This document shows positions 36,433-45,119 of a DNA stretch of 53,495 nt, one piece after another. Numbering within the stretch: position 1 is the first letter of the stretch; the number at the start of each line of letters is the position of its first letter. The position numbers and the translations under genes were made by a program. The DNA is from Burkholderiaceae bacterium (GTDB lineage: Bacteria; Pseudomonadota; Gammaproteobacteria; Burkholderiales; Burkholderiaceae_E), in assembly GCA_019635275.1 (NCBI GenBank), contig JAHBZV010000017.1, forward strand, positions 1 to 53,495. Direction: 5' to 3'. The notes beneath the pieces were generated by a model that ran no database searches, had not been told where the DNA came from, and saw only the letters and a program-made list of their open reading frames with translations.

Positions 36433-38685
36433 ATGAGCACCCGACTGCGCGTCGGCGTAGCGCTCGCGGCCGCGGCGCTTCTCGCGTCGATCGGGCTGCT
36501 CGCACAGCGAGCGTTGCTCGACGAAGCTCACCAGGGGCCGTTCAGCTACGTCGTGCTCGATGACCGGGGTCCGCGCGATCCCTGGGGCAAGGGCGTCGGC
36601 GACATCGACGGCGACGGGCTCCCCGACCTCGTCGCGGGCGGACACGCCGGCGGCGGGCTCGCCTGGTACCGCAGCGGCGAGCCTGGCCGCCGCGTCATCG
36701 CCTCGTCCGGCTCGTTCGGCACCGACATCGAAGTCGCCGACCTCGACGGCGACGGCCGGGCCGACGTCGTCGCGGTCATGGCCGATCGCCTCGCGTGGTT
36801 CCGCCAGACGCCCGACGGCGGCTGGCAGGAGCACCCGGTCACCACGGCGAAGCTGCACGACGTCGAAGTCGGCGACCTGGACGGCGACGGCGTCCCTGAC
36901 CTGGTGGCCCGCAACCAGTCGGCCTTCGGCGGCGACGGCGGTCGCGTCCGGCTGTTCTTCGGCAGCCGAAACGGCGAATGGACGCCGCAGGCGTTCGACG
37001 TCCCTGCCGGTGAGGGCCTGAGGCTCGCCGACGTCGATTCCGACGGTCGCCCCGACGTCGTCGTCAACGCCTGGTGGTACCGCAATCCGGGCGCGCGAGA
37101 CGGCCGGTGGGTCGGCTACCGCTACGCGGACCGCTGGGAATGGCCGCACGTGGTCGTCGAGGTGGCCGACGTCGACGGCGACGGCCGGCCCGACATCGTG
37201 CTGTCGCCGGCAGAACCGGCCGGCCAGCGCTACCGGATCGCCTGGTTCAGGGCGCCGGAAGACCGCACCCGCCCATGGAACGAGGAAGTGATCGACGCCG
37301 ACGTCGAGGCCGTCCAGCACGCACTGGTGGCAGCGGATTTCGACCTCGACGGCCGCGTGGACGTCGTGACGGCGGCGATGCACCAGGGGCAGGCGCCGCG
37401 CGAGATCCGCCTGCATCGACGCCGCGCCGACGGGAGCTGGACCGCGACTTCCCTCGGCGAAGGCGGGTCGCACAACCTTCGCGTGGCCGACATCGACGGG
37501 GATGGCGACGCGGACCTGTTCGGAGCGAACTGGTCGGGCGAGCGACAGCCGCTGGAACTGTGGGTCAACCGGCGCTGCGAACCGCGGCCGCGCTCCGACG
37601 GCTGGCCGCGGCACGTGATCGATCCGAACCGCCCGGGCCAGGCCGCTTTCGTGGGGGCGGCTGACCTCGACGGCGACGGCCGACTCGACCTCGTCTCGGG
37701 CGGGCGCTGGTACCGCAACCCGGGCCGATCGACCGGCGGATGGCCAGCGCAGGACTTCGGCCGCGCGCTGGGCGACTACTCGGCGCTCGCCGACATCGAT
37801 GGCGACGGCGACCTCGACGTCGTGGGCCTGGGAGCGATCGGCTCGAAGGACCAGGCACGCTTCGCGTGGGCCGAGAACGACGGGCGGGGGCAGTTTCGCG
37901 TGCACGCCGACGCCGCCCTCGGCAGCGGCGACTTCCTTCAGGGCGCGGCGGTGGCGCGCTTCGCCGGAGGCGACGTCGTCGGGGCGTCAGCAACCCAGGC
38001 GCCGCAATTGGCCGTGTCCTGGCACCGCGCCGATGCGGGCGTGCAACTGTTGACGGCCCCCGGGGCCGGCGCCGGCCAACCGTGGCGGCTGGAGACGATC
38101 TCGACCTTCTCGCAGGACGAAGCACTGTCGGCGGGCGACATCGATCGGGACGGCCGCACCGACCTGCTGCTCGGCACCTGGTGGCTGCGCAACGAGCCAT
38201 CGGGCTTCACGCGACACCGGATTTCCGACGACGTCGCAGCGCCCGACCGCAATCGCCTCGCCGACCTCGACGGCGACGGCCGGCTCGATGCGGTGGTGGG
38301 ATTCGAAGCGATCAGCAAGCCGGGCGACGTGGTCTGGTTCCGACAAGGCGCCGACCCGCTCTCGCCGTGGGAACGCCATCACATCGGCACGGTCGTCGGC
38401 CCGATGAGCCTGGACGTCGCCGACTTCGATGGCGACGGCGACCTCGACGTGGTCGTCGGCGAGCACAACCTGGCCGACCCCGCCAGCGCCCGGCTGCTGC
38501 TCTTCCTGAACGACGACGGACGCGGCGGACGCTGGACGATGAAGGTGCTCGCCACCGGCGACGAACACCACGACGGGGCGCTCGCCGTCGACATCGACGG
38601 CGACGGCGACATCGACGTGGTGTCGATCGGCTGGGGTCACCCGAGGGTGACCTGGTACGAGAACCCCGCGAAGGGTTGCCGCTAG
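36433..38685 (+). CDS. Large FG-GAP/VCBS repeat protein with N-terminal membrane anchor
   Basis: A 750-residue protein with an N-terminal hydrophobic segment (about 8-28, signal peptide or anchor) followed by about thirteen calcium-binding loops of the type DxDGDGxxD, for example DIDGDGLPDLVAG, DLDGDGRADVVAV and DFDGDGDLDVVVG. These recur every 45-60 residues and should form one or two seven-bladed beta-propellers. Between blades there are RYRIAWFRAPED and WYRNPG elements, the latter repeated. One blade near the middle (about 510-530) has lost the Asp loop. It is probably periplasmic or surface-exposed. ATG 36433 has AGGAG 8 bp upstream. The stop is 1 bp from that of the convergent SDR gene. 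Binding of polysaccharide is a guess from context. Confidence 0.85.
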   Translation: MSTRLRVGVALAAAALLASIGLLAQRALLDEAHQGPFSYVVLDDRGPRDPWGKGVGDIDGDGLPDLVAGGHAGGGLAWYRSGEPGRRVIASSGSFGTDIEVADLDGDGRADVVAVMADRLAWFRQTPDGGWQEHPVTTAKLHDVEVGDLDGDGVPDLVARNQSAFGGDGGRVRLFFGSRNGEWTPQAFDVPAGEGLRLADVDSDGRPDVVVNAWWYRNPGARDGRWVGYRYADRWEWPHVVVEVADVDGDGRPDIVLSPAEPAGQRYRIAWFRAPEDRTRPWNEEVIDADVEAVQHALVAADFDLDGRVDVVTAAMHQGQAPREIRLHRRRADGSWTATSLGEGGSHNLRVADIDGDGDADLFGANWSGERQPLELWVNRRCEPRPRSDGWPRHVIDPNRPGQAAFVGAADLDGDGRLDLVSGGRWYRNPGRSTGGWPAQDFGRALGDYSALADIDGDGDLDVVGLGAIGSKDQARFAWAENDGRGQFRVHADAALGSGDFLQGAAVARFAGGDVVGASATQAPQLAVSWHRADAGVQLLTAPGAGAGQPWRLETISTFSQDEALSAGDIDRDGRTDLLLGTWWLRNEPSGFTRHRISDDVAAPDRNRLADLDGDGRLDAVVGFEAISKPGDVVWFRQGADPLSPWERHHIGTVVGPMSLDVADFDGDGDLDVVVGEHNLADPASARLLLFLNDDGRGGRWTMKVLATGDEHHDGALAVDIDGDGDIDVVSIGWGHPRVTWYENPAKGCR

Positions 38686-38686
38686 C

Positions 38687-39721
38687 TCAGCCCTTCCAGA
38701 AGAACGCGTCGTCGATCTGCCCGGTTCGGATCAGGTGCTCGAGTTGCTTGAGCCGCGTGAAGGCGCGGAACCCGAACATCTCGGCCGACATCGCGATCCG
38801 CTCGAAGATCTCGTGAAGCTGGGCAGCGCCGCGCTTCGCGGTCCACTCGGCCCGGAATCCGGGCAGTTGGGAACTGATCTTCGCGAAGCTCACCCGGTAG
38901 CTGCGGTTGTCGCCGCCGCTCGGGCCGGTCGAGAGCTCGCAGCCGGCGAACTCGTCGGCCACCACCTGCGCAATCTCGCGGACCCGATAGTTCTCGCTAT
39001 CGGCTCCGACGTTGAAGATCTGTCCGTGGATCGCCGCCTTCGGCGCCTCGACCGCGCACTCGATCGCGCGGCAGATGTCCTGCACGTGCACCAGCGGTCG
39101 CCACGGCGAGCCGTCGCTGGTCATCGCGATGCGCTTCGTGGTCCAGGCCAGGCCACTGAGGTTGTTCAGCACGATGTCGAAGCGCATCCGCGGCGACGCC
39201 CCGTACGCCGTCGCATTGCGCAGGAACACTGGCGAGAATGCGTCGTCGGCCATCGCGCCCACGTCGCGCTCGACCAGGATCTTGCACTCGGCGTAGGCGG
39301 TCTGCGGGTTGACCGCGTCGGTCTCGGTCAGGAATTGCCCGTCGCCCACCCCGTACACGCTGCACGACGACGCATAGACGAAGCGCGGGACGCCCGCCGC
39401 CCTGGCCGCCTTCGCCAGGTTCACCGACCCGAGGTGGTTGATCGCGAAGGTGTTCGCCCGGTTGTGCTGTCCGAGCGGGTCGTTGGAGAGTTCCGCCAGG
39501 TGCACGACCGCATCGAAACCTTCGAGGTCCCGGGCCGTCGCGTTGCGCAGGTCGATGTTCAGCGTCCGCGGCATCCACCGTGCGCCGTCGTGCGGGTTGT
39601 AGAGCAGGCCGTCGCGGTAGAAGCCGTTGTCGAGCCCCACCACCTCGTGGCCCGCGTCGATGAGCCGCGGTGCGAGCACCGAGCCGATGTAGCCGTCCGT
39701 ACCGGTAACCAGGATCTTCAT
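38687..39721 (-). CDS. NAD-dependent epimerase/dehydratase (SDR)
   Basis: A 344-residue extended SDR acting on nucleotide sugars. It has the NAD motif TGTDGYIGS (6-14), VVHLAELSNDP, the serine region YASSCSVYG and the catalytic YAECK (143-147). DGSPWRPLVHVQDICRAIE is the substrate-side motif. It does not carry the N-terminal signature of CDP-glucose 4,6-dehydratase. It is the last gene of a long minus-strand operon, 15 bp after the C-methyltransferase, and with it probably modifies a keto-sugar intermediate. Epimerase or ketoreductase activity cannot be distinguished here. Confidence 0.85.
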   Translation of the reverse strand: MKILVTGTDGYIGSVLAPRLIDAGHEVVGLDNGFYRDGLLYNPHDGARWMPRTLNIDLRNATARDLEGFDAVVHLAELSNDPLGQHNRANTFAINHLGSVNLAKAARAAGVPRFVYASSCSVYGVGDGQFLTETDAVNPQTAYAECKILVERDVGAMADDAFSPVFLRNATAYGASPRMRFDIVLNNLSGLAWTTKRIAMTSDGSPWRPLVHVQDICRAIECAVEAPKAAIHGQIFNVGADSENYRVREIAQVVADEFAGCELSTGPSGGDNRSYRVSFAKISSQLPGFRAEWTAKRGAAQLHEIFERIAMSAEMFGFRAFTRLKQLEHLIRTGQIDDAFFWKG

Positions 39722-39736
39722 GAACTGCCTTGCCTT

Positions 39737-41053
39737 TCAGACGATTTCGATGCGTGGAATCGGAAACACGAACTTGCCGCCCCATTCGCGGATGTACGCG
39801 CACTGCTCCATGATCTCCTGGCGCAGGTTCCACGGCAGCACGAACAGGTAGTCGGGCTTCGCCTCGCGGATCGCTGCCGGGTCCAGGATCGGCAAGCGCG
39901 CGCCGGGCGTGTACTTGCCGGCCTTGTGCGGGTTGCGATCGACGGTGAAGTCGATGAAATCCGTCCGGATGCCGCAGTAGTTCAGGAGCGTGTTGCCCTT
40001 GCCGGGCGCGCCGTAGCCGACGACCCGCTTGCCGGCACGCTTGGCCTCGATCAGGAACGAGAGGATCGCACGCTTGGTCTCGCGCACCTGCTCGTTGAAG
40101 GCGTCGTAGGTCTCGACACGCTCGAGGCCCAGCGCCCGCTCCTCGGCGCGCAGCGCCACCACGCGCTCGCCGACCGGGTGCGTCGCGTCGCCCGTGTGGC
40201 AGCCATAGATGCGCAGCGAGCCGCCGTGCGTGGGGATCTGCTCGACGTCGAACAGCGTCAGCCCGTGGGCGGCGAACACGCGCTCGACGGTGAGGAACGA
40301 GAAATACGAGAAGTGCTCGTGGTAGATCGTGTCGAACTGGTTCTCGGCCATCAGGCGAACCAGGTGCGGGAACTCCATCGTGATCACCCCGCCCTGCTTC
40401 AGCAGCGTCTTCATGCCCGCGACGAAGTCGTTCAGGTCGGGCACGTGGGCGAGCACGTTGTTGCCCAGCAGGAGATCGGGCTGGCCGTGGCTTGCCGCGA
40501 GTTCGCCGGCGGCCTGCGTGCCGAAGAACCTGACCACCGTCGGAATGCCCTTCGCCACCGCCGCCTCGGCGACGTTCGCGGCCGGCTCGATCCCCAGGCA
40601 GGGAACCCCCTGGCGCACGAAGTGCTGCAGCAGATAGCCATCGTTGCTGGCGATCTCCATCACCAGGCTTTCGCGGCCGAGCCCGAAGCGCGAGACCATC
40701 AGGTCGACGTAGCGTCCGGCGTGCGCGACCCAGCTGTCCGAGTACGACGAGAAGTAGGCGTAATCGCCGAAGATGTCCTGGGGCGCGACGAACTCGTCGA
40801 GCTGCACCAGGAAGCACTTCTCGCAGACCCGCGCGTGCAGCGGATAGAACGGCTCGGGAAGGTTCAACTGCTCGGGCGCGACGTGGGTCTGGCACAGCGG
40901 CGACAGGCCGAGGTCGGCAAAGCTGCGCCGGACCGGCGCGCCGCAGAAGCGGCACGCCCGACCCGTAGTGGAGTGCGAGGCGGTGGCGGTAACGGGCGCG
41001 ACAGGCGTAGACATGTCCATGTACTCGGGTCCGGGGGTGTTACGCAATTGCAT
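39737..41053 (-). CDS. Nucleotide-sugar C-methyltransferase-like protein
   Basis: A 438-residue protein with the three-part architecture of sugar C-methyltransferases such as TylC3: an N-terminal zinc-binding domain (CRFCG near residue 35 and CEKCFLVQL near 80), a SAM-binding core (VMEIASNDGYLLQHF, LGIEPAANVAEAA, and YHEHFSYFSF as the active-site region), and a C-terminal domain with VGYGAPGKGNTLLNYCGI. Such enzymes methylate a carbon of a 4-keto-6-deoxy nucleotide sugar. This suggests a branched-chain methyl sugar. Starts at 41053, 41020 and 41014 are all possible; none has a good ribosome binding site. It lies 54 bp after the deacetylase gene. Confidence 0.85.
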   Translation of the reverse strand: MQLRNTPGPEYMDMSTPVAPVTATASHSTTGRACRFCGAPVRRSFADLGLSPLCQTHVAPEQLNLPEPFYPLHARVCEKCFLVQLDEFVAPQDIFGDYAYFSSYSDSWVAHAGRYVDLMVSRFGLGRESLVMEIASNDGYLLQHFVRQGVPCLGIEPAANVAEAAVAKGIPTVVRFFGTQAAGELAASHGQPDLLLGNNVLAHVPDLNDFVAGMKTLLKQGGVITMEFPHLVRLMAENQFDTIYHEHFSYFSFLTVERVFAAHGLTLFDVEQIPTHGGSLRIYGCHTGDATHPVGERVVALRAEERALGLERVETYDAFNEQVRETKRAILSFLIEAKRAGKRVVGYGAPGKGNTLLNYCGIRTDFIDFTVDRNPHKAGKYTPGARLPILDPAAIREAKPDYLFVLPWNLRQEIMEQCAYIREWGGKFVFPIPRIEIV

Positions 41054-41107
41054 CAGTATGGAGCCGCGTGGCGGGGTTGCGCTGTGCGGAATTCGACGCT
41101 CGTGGCC

Positions 41108-42067
41108 TCAGCGGTCAACCGCCAGGTTGCGCCACGCCCGCAACCCGAACTTCGTGCGCTGTCGATCCCAGGGCGTGAAGCGCGGCAACTCGTAGCGGCG
41201 CGAGGCGCGGCTCGCCGCGCCAGGCTGCGTCGTGAAAGCATAGTGGCAGCCCGCACGCTCGACCATCGAGACGTGGCGCGCGTCGAAATCGCTGCCGGGC
41301 TTGCCGTTCGGATAGGCAAAGAGCAGCGGCCGTTCGCCGGTCATCGCGGCCAGGTCGTCGAGCCCGCCACCGATCTCGCGCTCGGCCGCGGCATCGTCGA
41401 GCGCCAGGAGAATCGGGTGCGTGCGCGTGTGGCCGCCCACCCGCATCCCGGTTCGATGCAGCGCCGCCACCTGCCCAGGATCCATCATCAATCCGCGCGC
41501 CGGCGTCGCGCCGGCCGCGCGCTCGAGTTCGAGCACGCGCTCGTCGCGCTGCGCCGGCGGAAGGTGCTTGATCGCCGCCAGGATCAGGTCGATCGCCACC
41601 CGGCGCTCGGCCAGATCCCGCACCGGAACGCTGCGGCGCACCTCGCCGTCCGGGCCCGGCAGCGGCAGCGACTGGGCCGTGCAGCCGCGCACTGCCTCGA
41701 TCACCCGGTCGTTGAACATCATCGAGCCATCGAGGAACGCGGTGGAGACGAAGAACGCCGCCTGCATCCGATGCTGCTGCAGGATCGGCAGCGCGACCGT
41801 GAAATTGTCGCGGTACCCGTCGTCGAACGTCACCAGCGCCGGCCGCGACGGCAAGGTGCCGGCGAACAGCCGCTCGCAAGCGTCCAGCGGATCGAGCACC
41901 CGGAACTGCGAGCCGATCCACCCGAGCATCCGGTCGAACGTCGCGGCGTCGGGCTCGCTGGGCAGCAGTGGGTCGGGGCGCGCCAGCGCGCGATGAAAGT
42001 AGAACACCGACAGGCGGCTGCGTTCGCCGGCGGGCGCGGACAGCGCCGTCAATGCACGCAGGATCAC
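41108..42067 (-). CDS. Polysaccharide deacetylase family protein
   Basis: A 319-residue NodB-fold protein. The metal aspartates lie in LVTFDDGYRDNF, and the histidine motif is GGHTRTHPIL; FAYPNGKPGSDFD corresponds to the later catalytic motif. A helical insertion between about 130 and 185 separates the motifs. It has no obvious signal peptide. GTG 42067 is chosen because it overlaps the stop of the upstream glycosyltransferase by 4 bp (GTGA), as for other pairs in this operon, and leads straight into the conserved SVFYFHRAL start of the fold. Expected role: removal of acetyl groups from a sugar of the polysaccharide. Confidence 0.87.
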   Translation of the reverse strand: MILRALTALSAPAGERSRLSVFYFHRALARPDPLLPSEPDAATFDRMLGWIGSQFRVLDPLDACERLFAGTLPSRPALVTFDDGYRDNFTVALPILQQHRMQAAFFVSTAFLDGSMMFNDRVIEAVRGCTAQSLPLPGPDGEVRRSVPVRDLAERRVAIDLILAAIKHLPPAQRDERVLELERAAGATPARGLMMDPGQVAALHRTGMRVGGHTRTHPILLALDDAAAEREIGGGLDDLAAMTGERPLLFAYPNGKPGSDFDARHVSMVERAGCHYAFTTQPGAASRASRRYELPRFTPWDRQRTKFGLRAWRNLAVDR

Positions 42068-43281
42068 GCCCGCTCCCTGCGCCCGACCAGGCTCGAATAG
42101 ATTGCCTCGTAGCGATCGACGCTGCGCGCCCAGGTGCGCTCGCTCTCGACGAACCGGCGTCCGGCGGTGGCCATGCGATCGCGCAGCGCCGCGTCGCCCA
42201 GCAATCGCAGCGCGGCCCTGGCGAGCGCCGACACGTCGCCCGCCTCGAACAGCAGACCGGTGCGGCCGTTCTCGATCAGCTCTCGATGGCCGCCGACGTC
42301 GGACGCGATCAGCACCCTGCCCTGCGCCATCGCCTCGAGCGGCTTCAACGGGGTGACCAGCTCGGTGAGGCGCATCGAGCGACGGGGAAAGGCGAGCATC
42401 GACGCAAGGCTGTAGTAGCGGTCGATCTCGTCGTTGGGCACGCGCCCGGTGAACACCACGCGATCGGCCACGCCGCGGGCGCGCGCCTGTTCGCGCAGCG
42501 CAGCGTCCTGCGGACCGCCTCCGACCAGCAGGAGCTTCACCCGGGGACGCGACGCGACGATCTGCGGCAGCGCGTCGATCAGAAGATCCAGCCCTTCGTA
42601 CGCATAGAACGAACCGCAAAAGCCGATGACTTCCCATCCGTCGAGCCCGAGCGAGCGCGCGAGCCCGGCGTCGGCGCCGTCGAGCACCCTGAACTTCTCG
42701 ATGTCGACCGCGTTCGGAATCACCGTCACCTTGTCGGCGCCGATGCCTCGCCGCAGGATGTCGCGGCGCATCCCGTCGCAGATCGTCGTGATCGCGTCGA
42801 CCCGGCGCAGCGCGTGCGTCTCGAGCGCGCGCGACGCGCGGTAGCGCAAGCTGTGCTCGGTGGTCGTGCCGTGGTCGACCGCAGCGTCCTCCCACAGCGC
42901 ACGCACCTCGTAGACGACCGGCAGGCCGAGCGCACGGCCGACGCGGATCGCCGGCAGCACGTCGAGCACGGGCGAGTGCGCGTGCAACACGTCGGGCTCG
43001 ACCTCTCGCGCGAACCCGAGCAGGCGCGCCTCCGTGGCCCGCATCTCGTCGAACGGCCACAACGCCGGCACCTTGGCGAGCCAGCCGGGCCTGTAGGGGG
43101 TGCGCACGAACTCGAAGCCTTCGGCGGTCTCGCGCTCGACGTCTCCGGCGTTCTGCTTCGGGCTGGTCAGCTGGAACGTCTGCCAGCCGTGGCGCCGCTG
43201 TTCGCGAAGGATGGAGAGCGTACGAAAGGCATAACCGCTGTGCAGCGGCGCCGAGTGGTCCAGGATGTGCAGGATGCGCAT
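42064..43281 (-). CDS. GT4 glycosyltransferase, exosortase A-associated (stp3/Daro_2409 type)
   Basis: A 405-residue GT-B enzyme. It begins MRILHILDHSAPLHSGYAF, as in the exosortase A-associated Daro_2409 group. It shows EVRALWEDAAVDHGT and the C-terminal donor motifs GFCGSFYAYEGLDLLI and PLKPLEAMAQGRVLIASDVGG. It should add a sugar to the lipid-linked repeat. The start is firm: ATG shares its A with the TGA of the preceding gene (TGATG). It is one of five coupled genes, so its product is needed together with the ligase, decarboxylase and asparagine-synthase-like enzyme. Confidence 0.9.
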   Translation of the reverse strand: MRILHILDHSAPLHSGYAFRTLSILREQRRHGWQTFQLTSPKQNAGDVERETAEGFEFVRTPYRPGWLAKVPALWPFDEMRATEARLLGFAREVEPDVLHAHSPVLDVLPAIRVGRALGLPVVYEVRALWEDAAVDHGTTTEHSLRYRASRALETHALRRVDAITTICDGMRRDILRRGIGADKVTVIPNAVDIEKFRVLDGADAGLARSLGLDGWEVIGFCGSFYAYEGLDLLIDALPQIVASRPRVKLLLVGGGPQDAALREQARARGVADRVVFTGRVPNDEIDRYYSLASMLAFPRRSMRLTELVTPLKPLEAMAQGRVLIASDVGGHRELIENGRTGLLFEAGDVSALARAALRLLGDAALRDRMATAGRRFVESERTWARSVDRYEAIYSSLVGRRERA

Positions 43282-45119
43282 CAGCGGCTCTCCAGCCTCG
43301 CGTCGGCCAGCGGCGAACCGCGCAGCCACAGTTCGAAGATCATCAGCACCCAGACCATGGTGCCGAAGTAGCCGGCATGCCCCGAGGCCAGCTGCGCCAG
43401 CAACTGTTTCAGGAATCCCTCGCGGATCACGCCTCGCGCCGCCAGCGAGCGCAGCGCGTCGTCGGCCATCGCGCGCAGCCTGTCGTGCGTGAGCAGCCAG
43501 TCGCCGAACGGCATGCCGAAACCGTGCTTCTGCTTGGCGATGATCTCGTCGGGCAGGAAGCCACGCAACGATTCCTTGAAGAAGTAACGCAGCTTGCGCC
43601 CCTTGAGCTTCTCGTCGGGGCGCAGCTTCAGCGAATGCTCGACCAGGGCGTGCGCAATCATCGGGAACGCCACCTGCACGCCTGCCGCATGGCACATGCG
43701 CGTGACCTTCGGCAGGTCGCTGTCGGCCAGCGTGAACTTGAAGTCCCAGGCAAGCAGCCGGTTGATCTGCGACATCGCCTGGCCGGCCGCACCGCTGCGC
43801 AGCCGCGCGCGCGTCCACACCTCGCGCTCGAGTGCCAGCGGCTGGCCCAGCGAGACGCGCGCGAGGACCGCGTCGGTGAAGACCTCTTGCGCACCGAGCC
43901 GATTGAGCAGGTTGTAGCGGCTCTGCAAGCGGTCGGGGAGCGGCTCGCGCGCCTGCTCGATGTAACTGCGCCCCTTCGCAAGCAGGCGCGCGTCGACGCC
44001 CGCGAGCGGCCCGAACAGAAGCGGCTCGAGCACGCCGTTGCGCAGCCACCGCGGCACGCGCTCGTACATCGCGAAGGTAGCCTGCTTGGCGTAGCGTTCG
44101 TTGCCGCCGTACAGTTCGTCGCCGCCGTCGCCACCCAGCATCCGCACGACACCGGCCTCCCGGGCGATCCGGGCGCAGAAATAGGTGGGCACCGCCGACG
44201 AGTTGCCGAACGGCTGCTCGTACTGGGTCGCCACGGCCTGCACGCCGGCGAGCACGTCGTCGGGCGTCAGGAAGTACTCGGTGTGCTCGGTGCCGAAGTG
44301 CTTCGCCGCCAGCCGCGAATACATCGTCTCGTCGTAGCCGCCGACGTCGAAGCCGATCGAGAAGGTGCGCGCCGGCGCGTCGTACTGGCGCGTGACCAGC
44401 CCGGCGATGGTCGAGCTGTCGGTGCCCCCCGAGAGAAAGCAGCCGACCTGGTCACGCGACAGTCCGGCGGTGCACTCGGCGACGCCCTCGCGCAGCGCGC
44501 CGAGGAACGCCTCGCGCTCGACGGCGAAATCGAACGGCTGGCCTTCGTCGAACACCGGCGTCCAGTAGCGAACCACGTCCGCGCGGCCGTCGGCGATGCG
44601 CAGCGCCTCGCCGAGGTCGAGGCGGCGCACGCCGTCGAAGATGCTCAGCGGCGCCGGCACCATGTGGAAGTAGGCATAGGCAAGCGCCGCCTGCCAGTCG
44701 AGCGCCGCCGACAGGCCCGCCAGCGAGGCGGCCTGCGCGGGCCGCGCCGAGAACGCGAGCGCGCCGCCGTGACGCGCCCAGAAGAGCGGATAGGTGGAGA
44801 AGCGGTCGACCGCGACCAGCCCGCGGCGGCGCTCGTCGTCCCACAGGGCGACCAAAAATTCGCCGGCGAGCTCGTCGAGCACCGAATCGCCGTGCGCGAG
44901 CCAGCGATCGAGCAGCGAGGCCGCCGCATCGGCGGGAACTTGCCCCGGCGCTTCGTCGATGAAGCGAAGCCGACCGAAGACGAGCGCCGATGCGCCGCCG
45001 TGCCGGGCCCGCTGCAACCCGGGCACGTCCGCGTCGGGCCACAGCGGCGCCGACGGCGACCCGTCCTGGTTCAGCGCGACGCGCCCGTGAAACGGAATCG
45101 GCAACAGCGAACGCGTCAA
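43281..45119 (-). CDS. Asparagine-synthase-like enzyme lacking the glutaminase cysteine
   Basis: A 612-residue member of the AsnB family. The synthetase half is intact: the pyrophosphatase loop CFLSGGTDSSTIAG (about 225-238), FSIGFDVGGYDETMYS and LGGDGGDELYGGNERY, and GKRKLRYFF-like KLKGRKLRYFFKESLRG near the C-terminus. The N-terminal half keeps the glutaminase-like fold but starts MTRSLLPIPFHGRV, so it has no Cys at position 2 and no MCG anywhere upstream in frame. Without it glutamine cannot be used in the usual way; the enzyme may use ammonia, another amine, or form an intramolecular amide as beta-lactam synthetase does. The start TTG 45119 overlaps the decarboxylase stop (TTGA). Contrast with the intact paralogue at 25803-27749. 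Confidence 0.85.
   Translation of the reverse strand: MTRSLLPIPFHGRVALNQDGSPSAPLWPDADVPGLQRARHGGASALVFGRLRFIDEAPGQVPADAAASLLDRWLAHGDSVLDELAGEFLVALWDDERRRGLVAVDRFSTYPLFWARHGGALAFSARPAQAASLAGLSAALDWQAALAYAYFHMVPAPLSIFDGVRRLDLGEALRIADGRADVVRYWTPVFDEGQPFDFAVEREAFLGALREGVAECTAGLSRDQVGCFLSGGTDSSTIAGLVTRQYDAPARTFSIGFDVGGYDETMYSRLAAKHFGTEHTEYFLTPDDVLAGVQAVATQYEQPFGNSSAVPTYFCARIAREAGVVRMLGGDGGDELYGGNERYAKQATFAMYERVPRWLRNGVLEPLLFGPLAGVDARLLAKGRSYIEQAREPLPDRLQSRYNLLNRLGAQEVFTDAVLARVSLGQPLALEREVWTRARLRSGAAGQAMSQINRLLAWDFKFTLADSDLPKVTRMCHAAGVQVAFPMIAHALVEHSLKLRPDEKLKGRKLRYFFKESLRGFLPDEIIAKQKHGFGMPFGDWLLTHDRLRAMADDALRSLAARGVIREGFLKQLLAQLASGHAGYFGTMVWVLMIFELWLRGSPLADARLESR

Noticed and set aside
38735-42100. 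A 1121-codon plus-strand frame opposite the SDR, C-methyltransferase and deacetylase genes
   Set aside because: It has the same shadow composition and no start context; the minus-strand genes have clear motifs.
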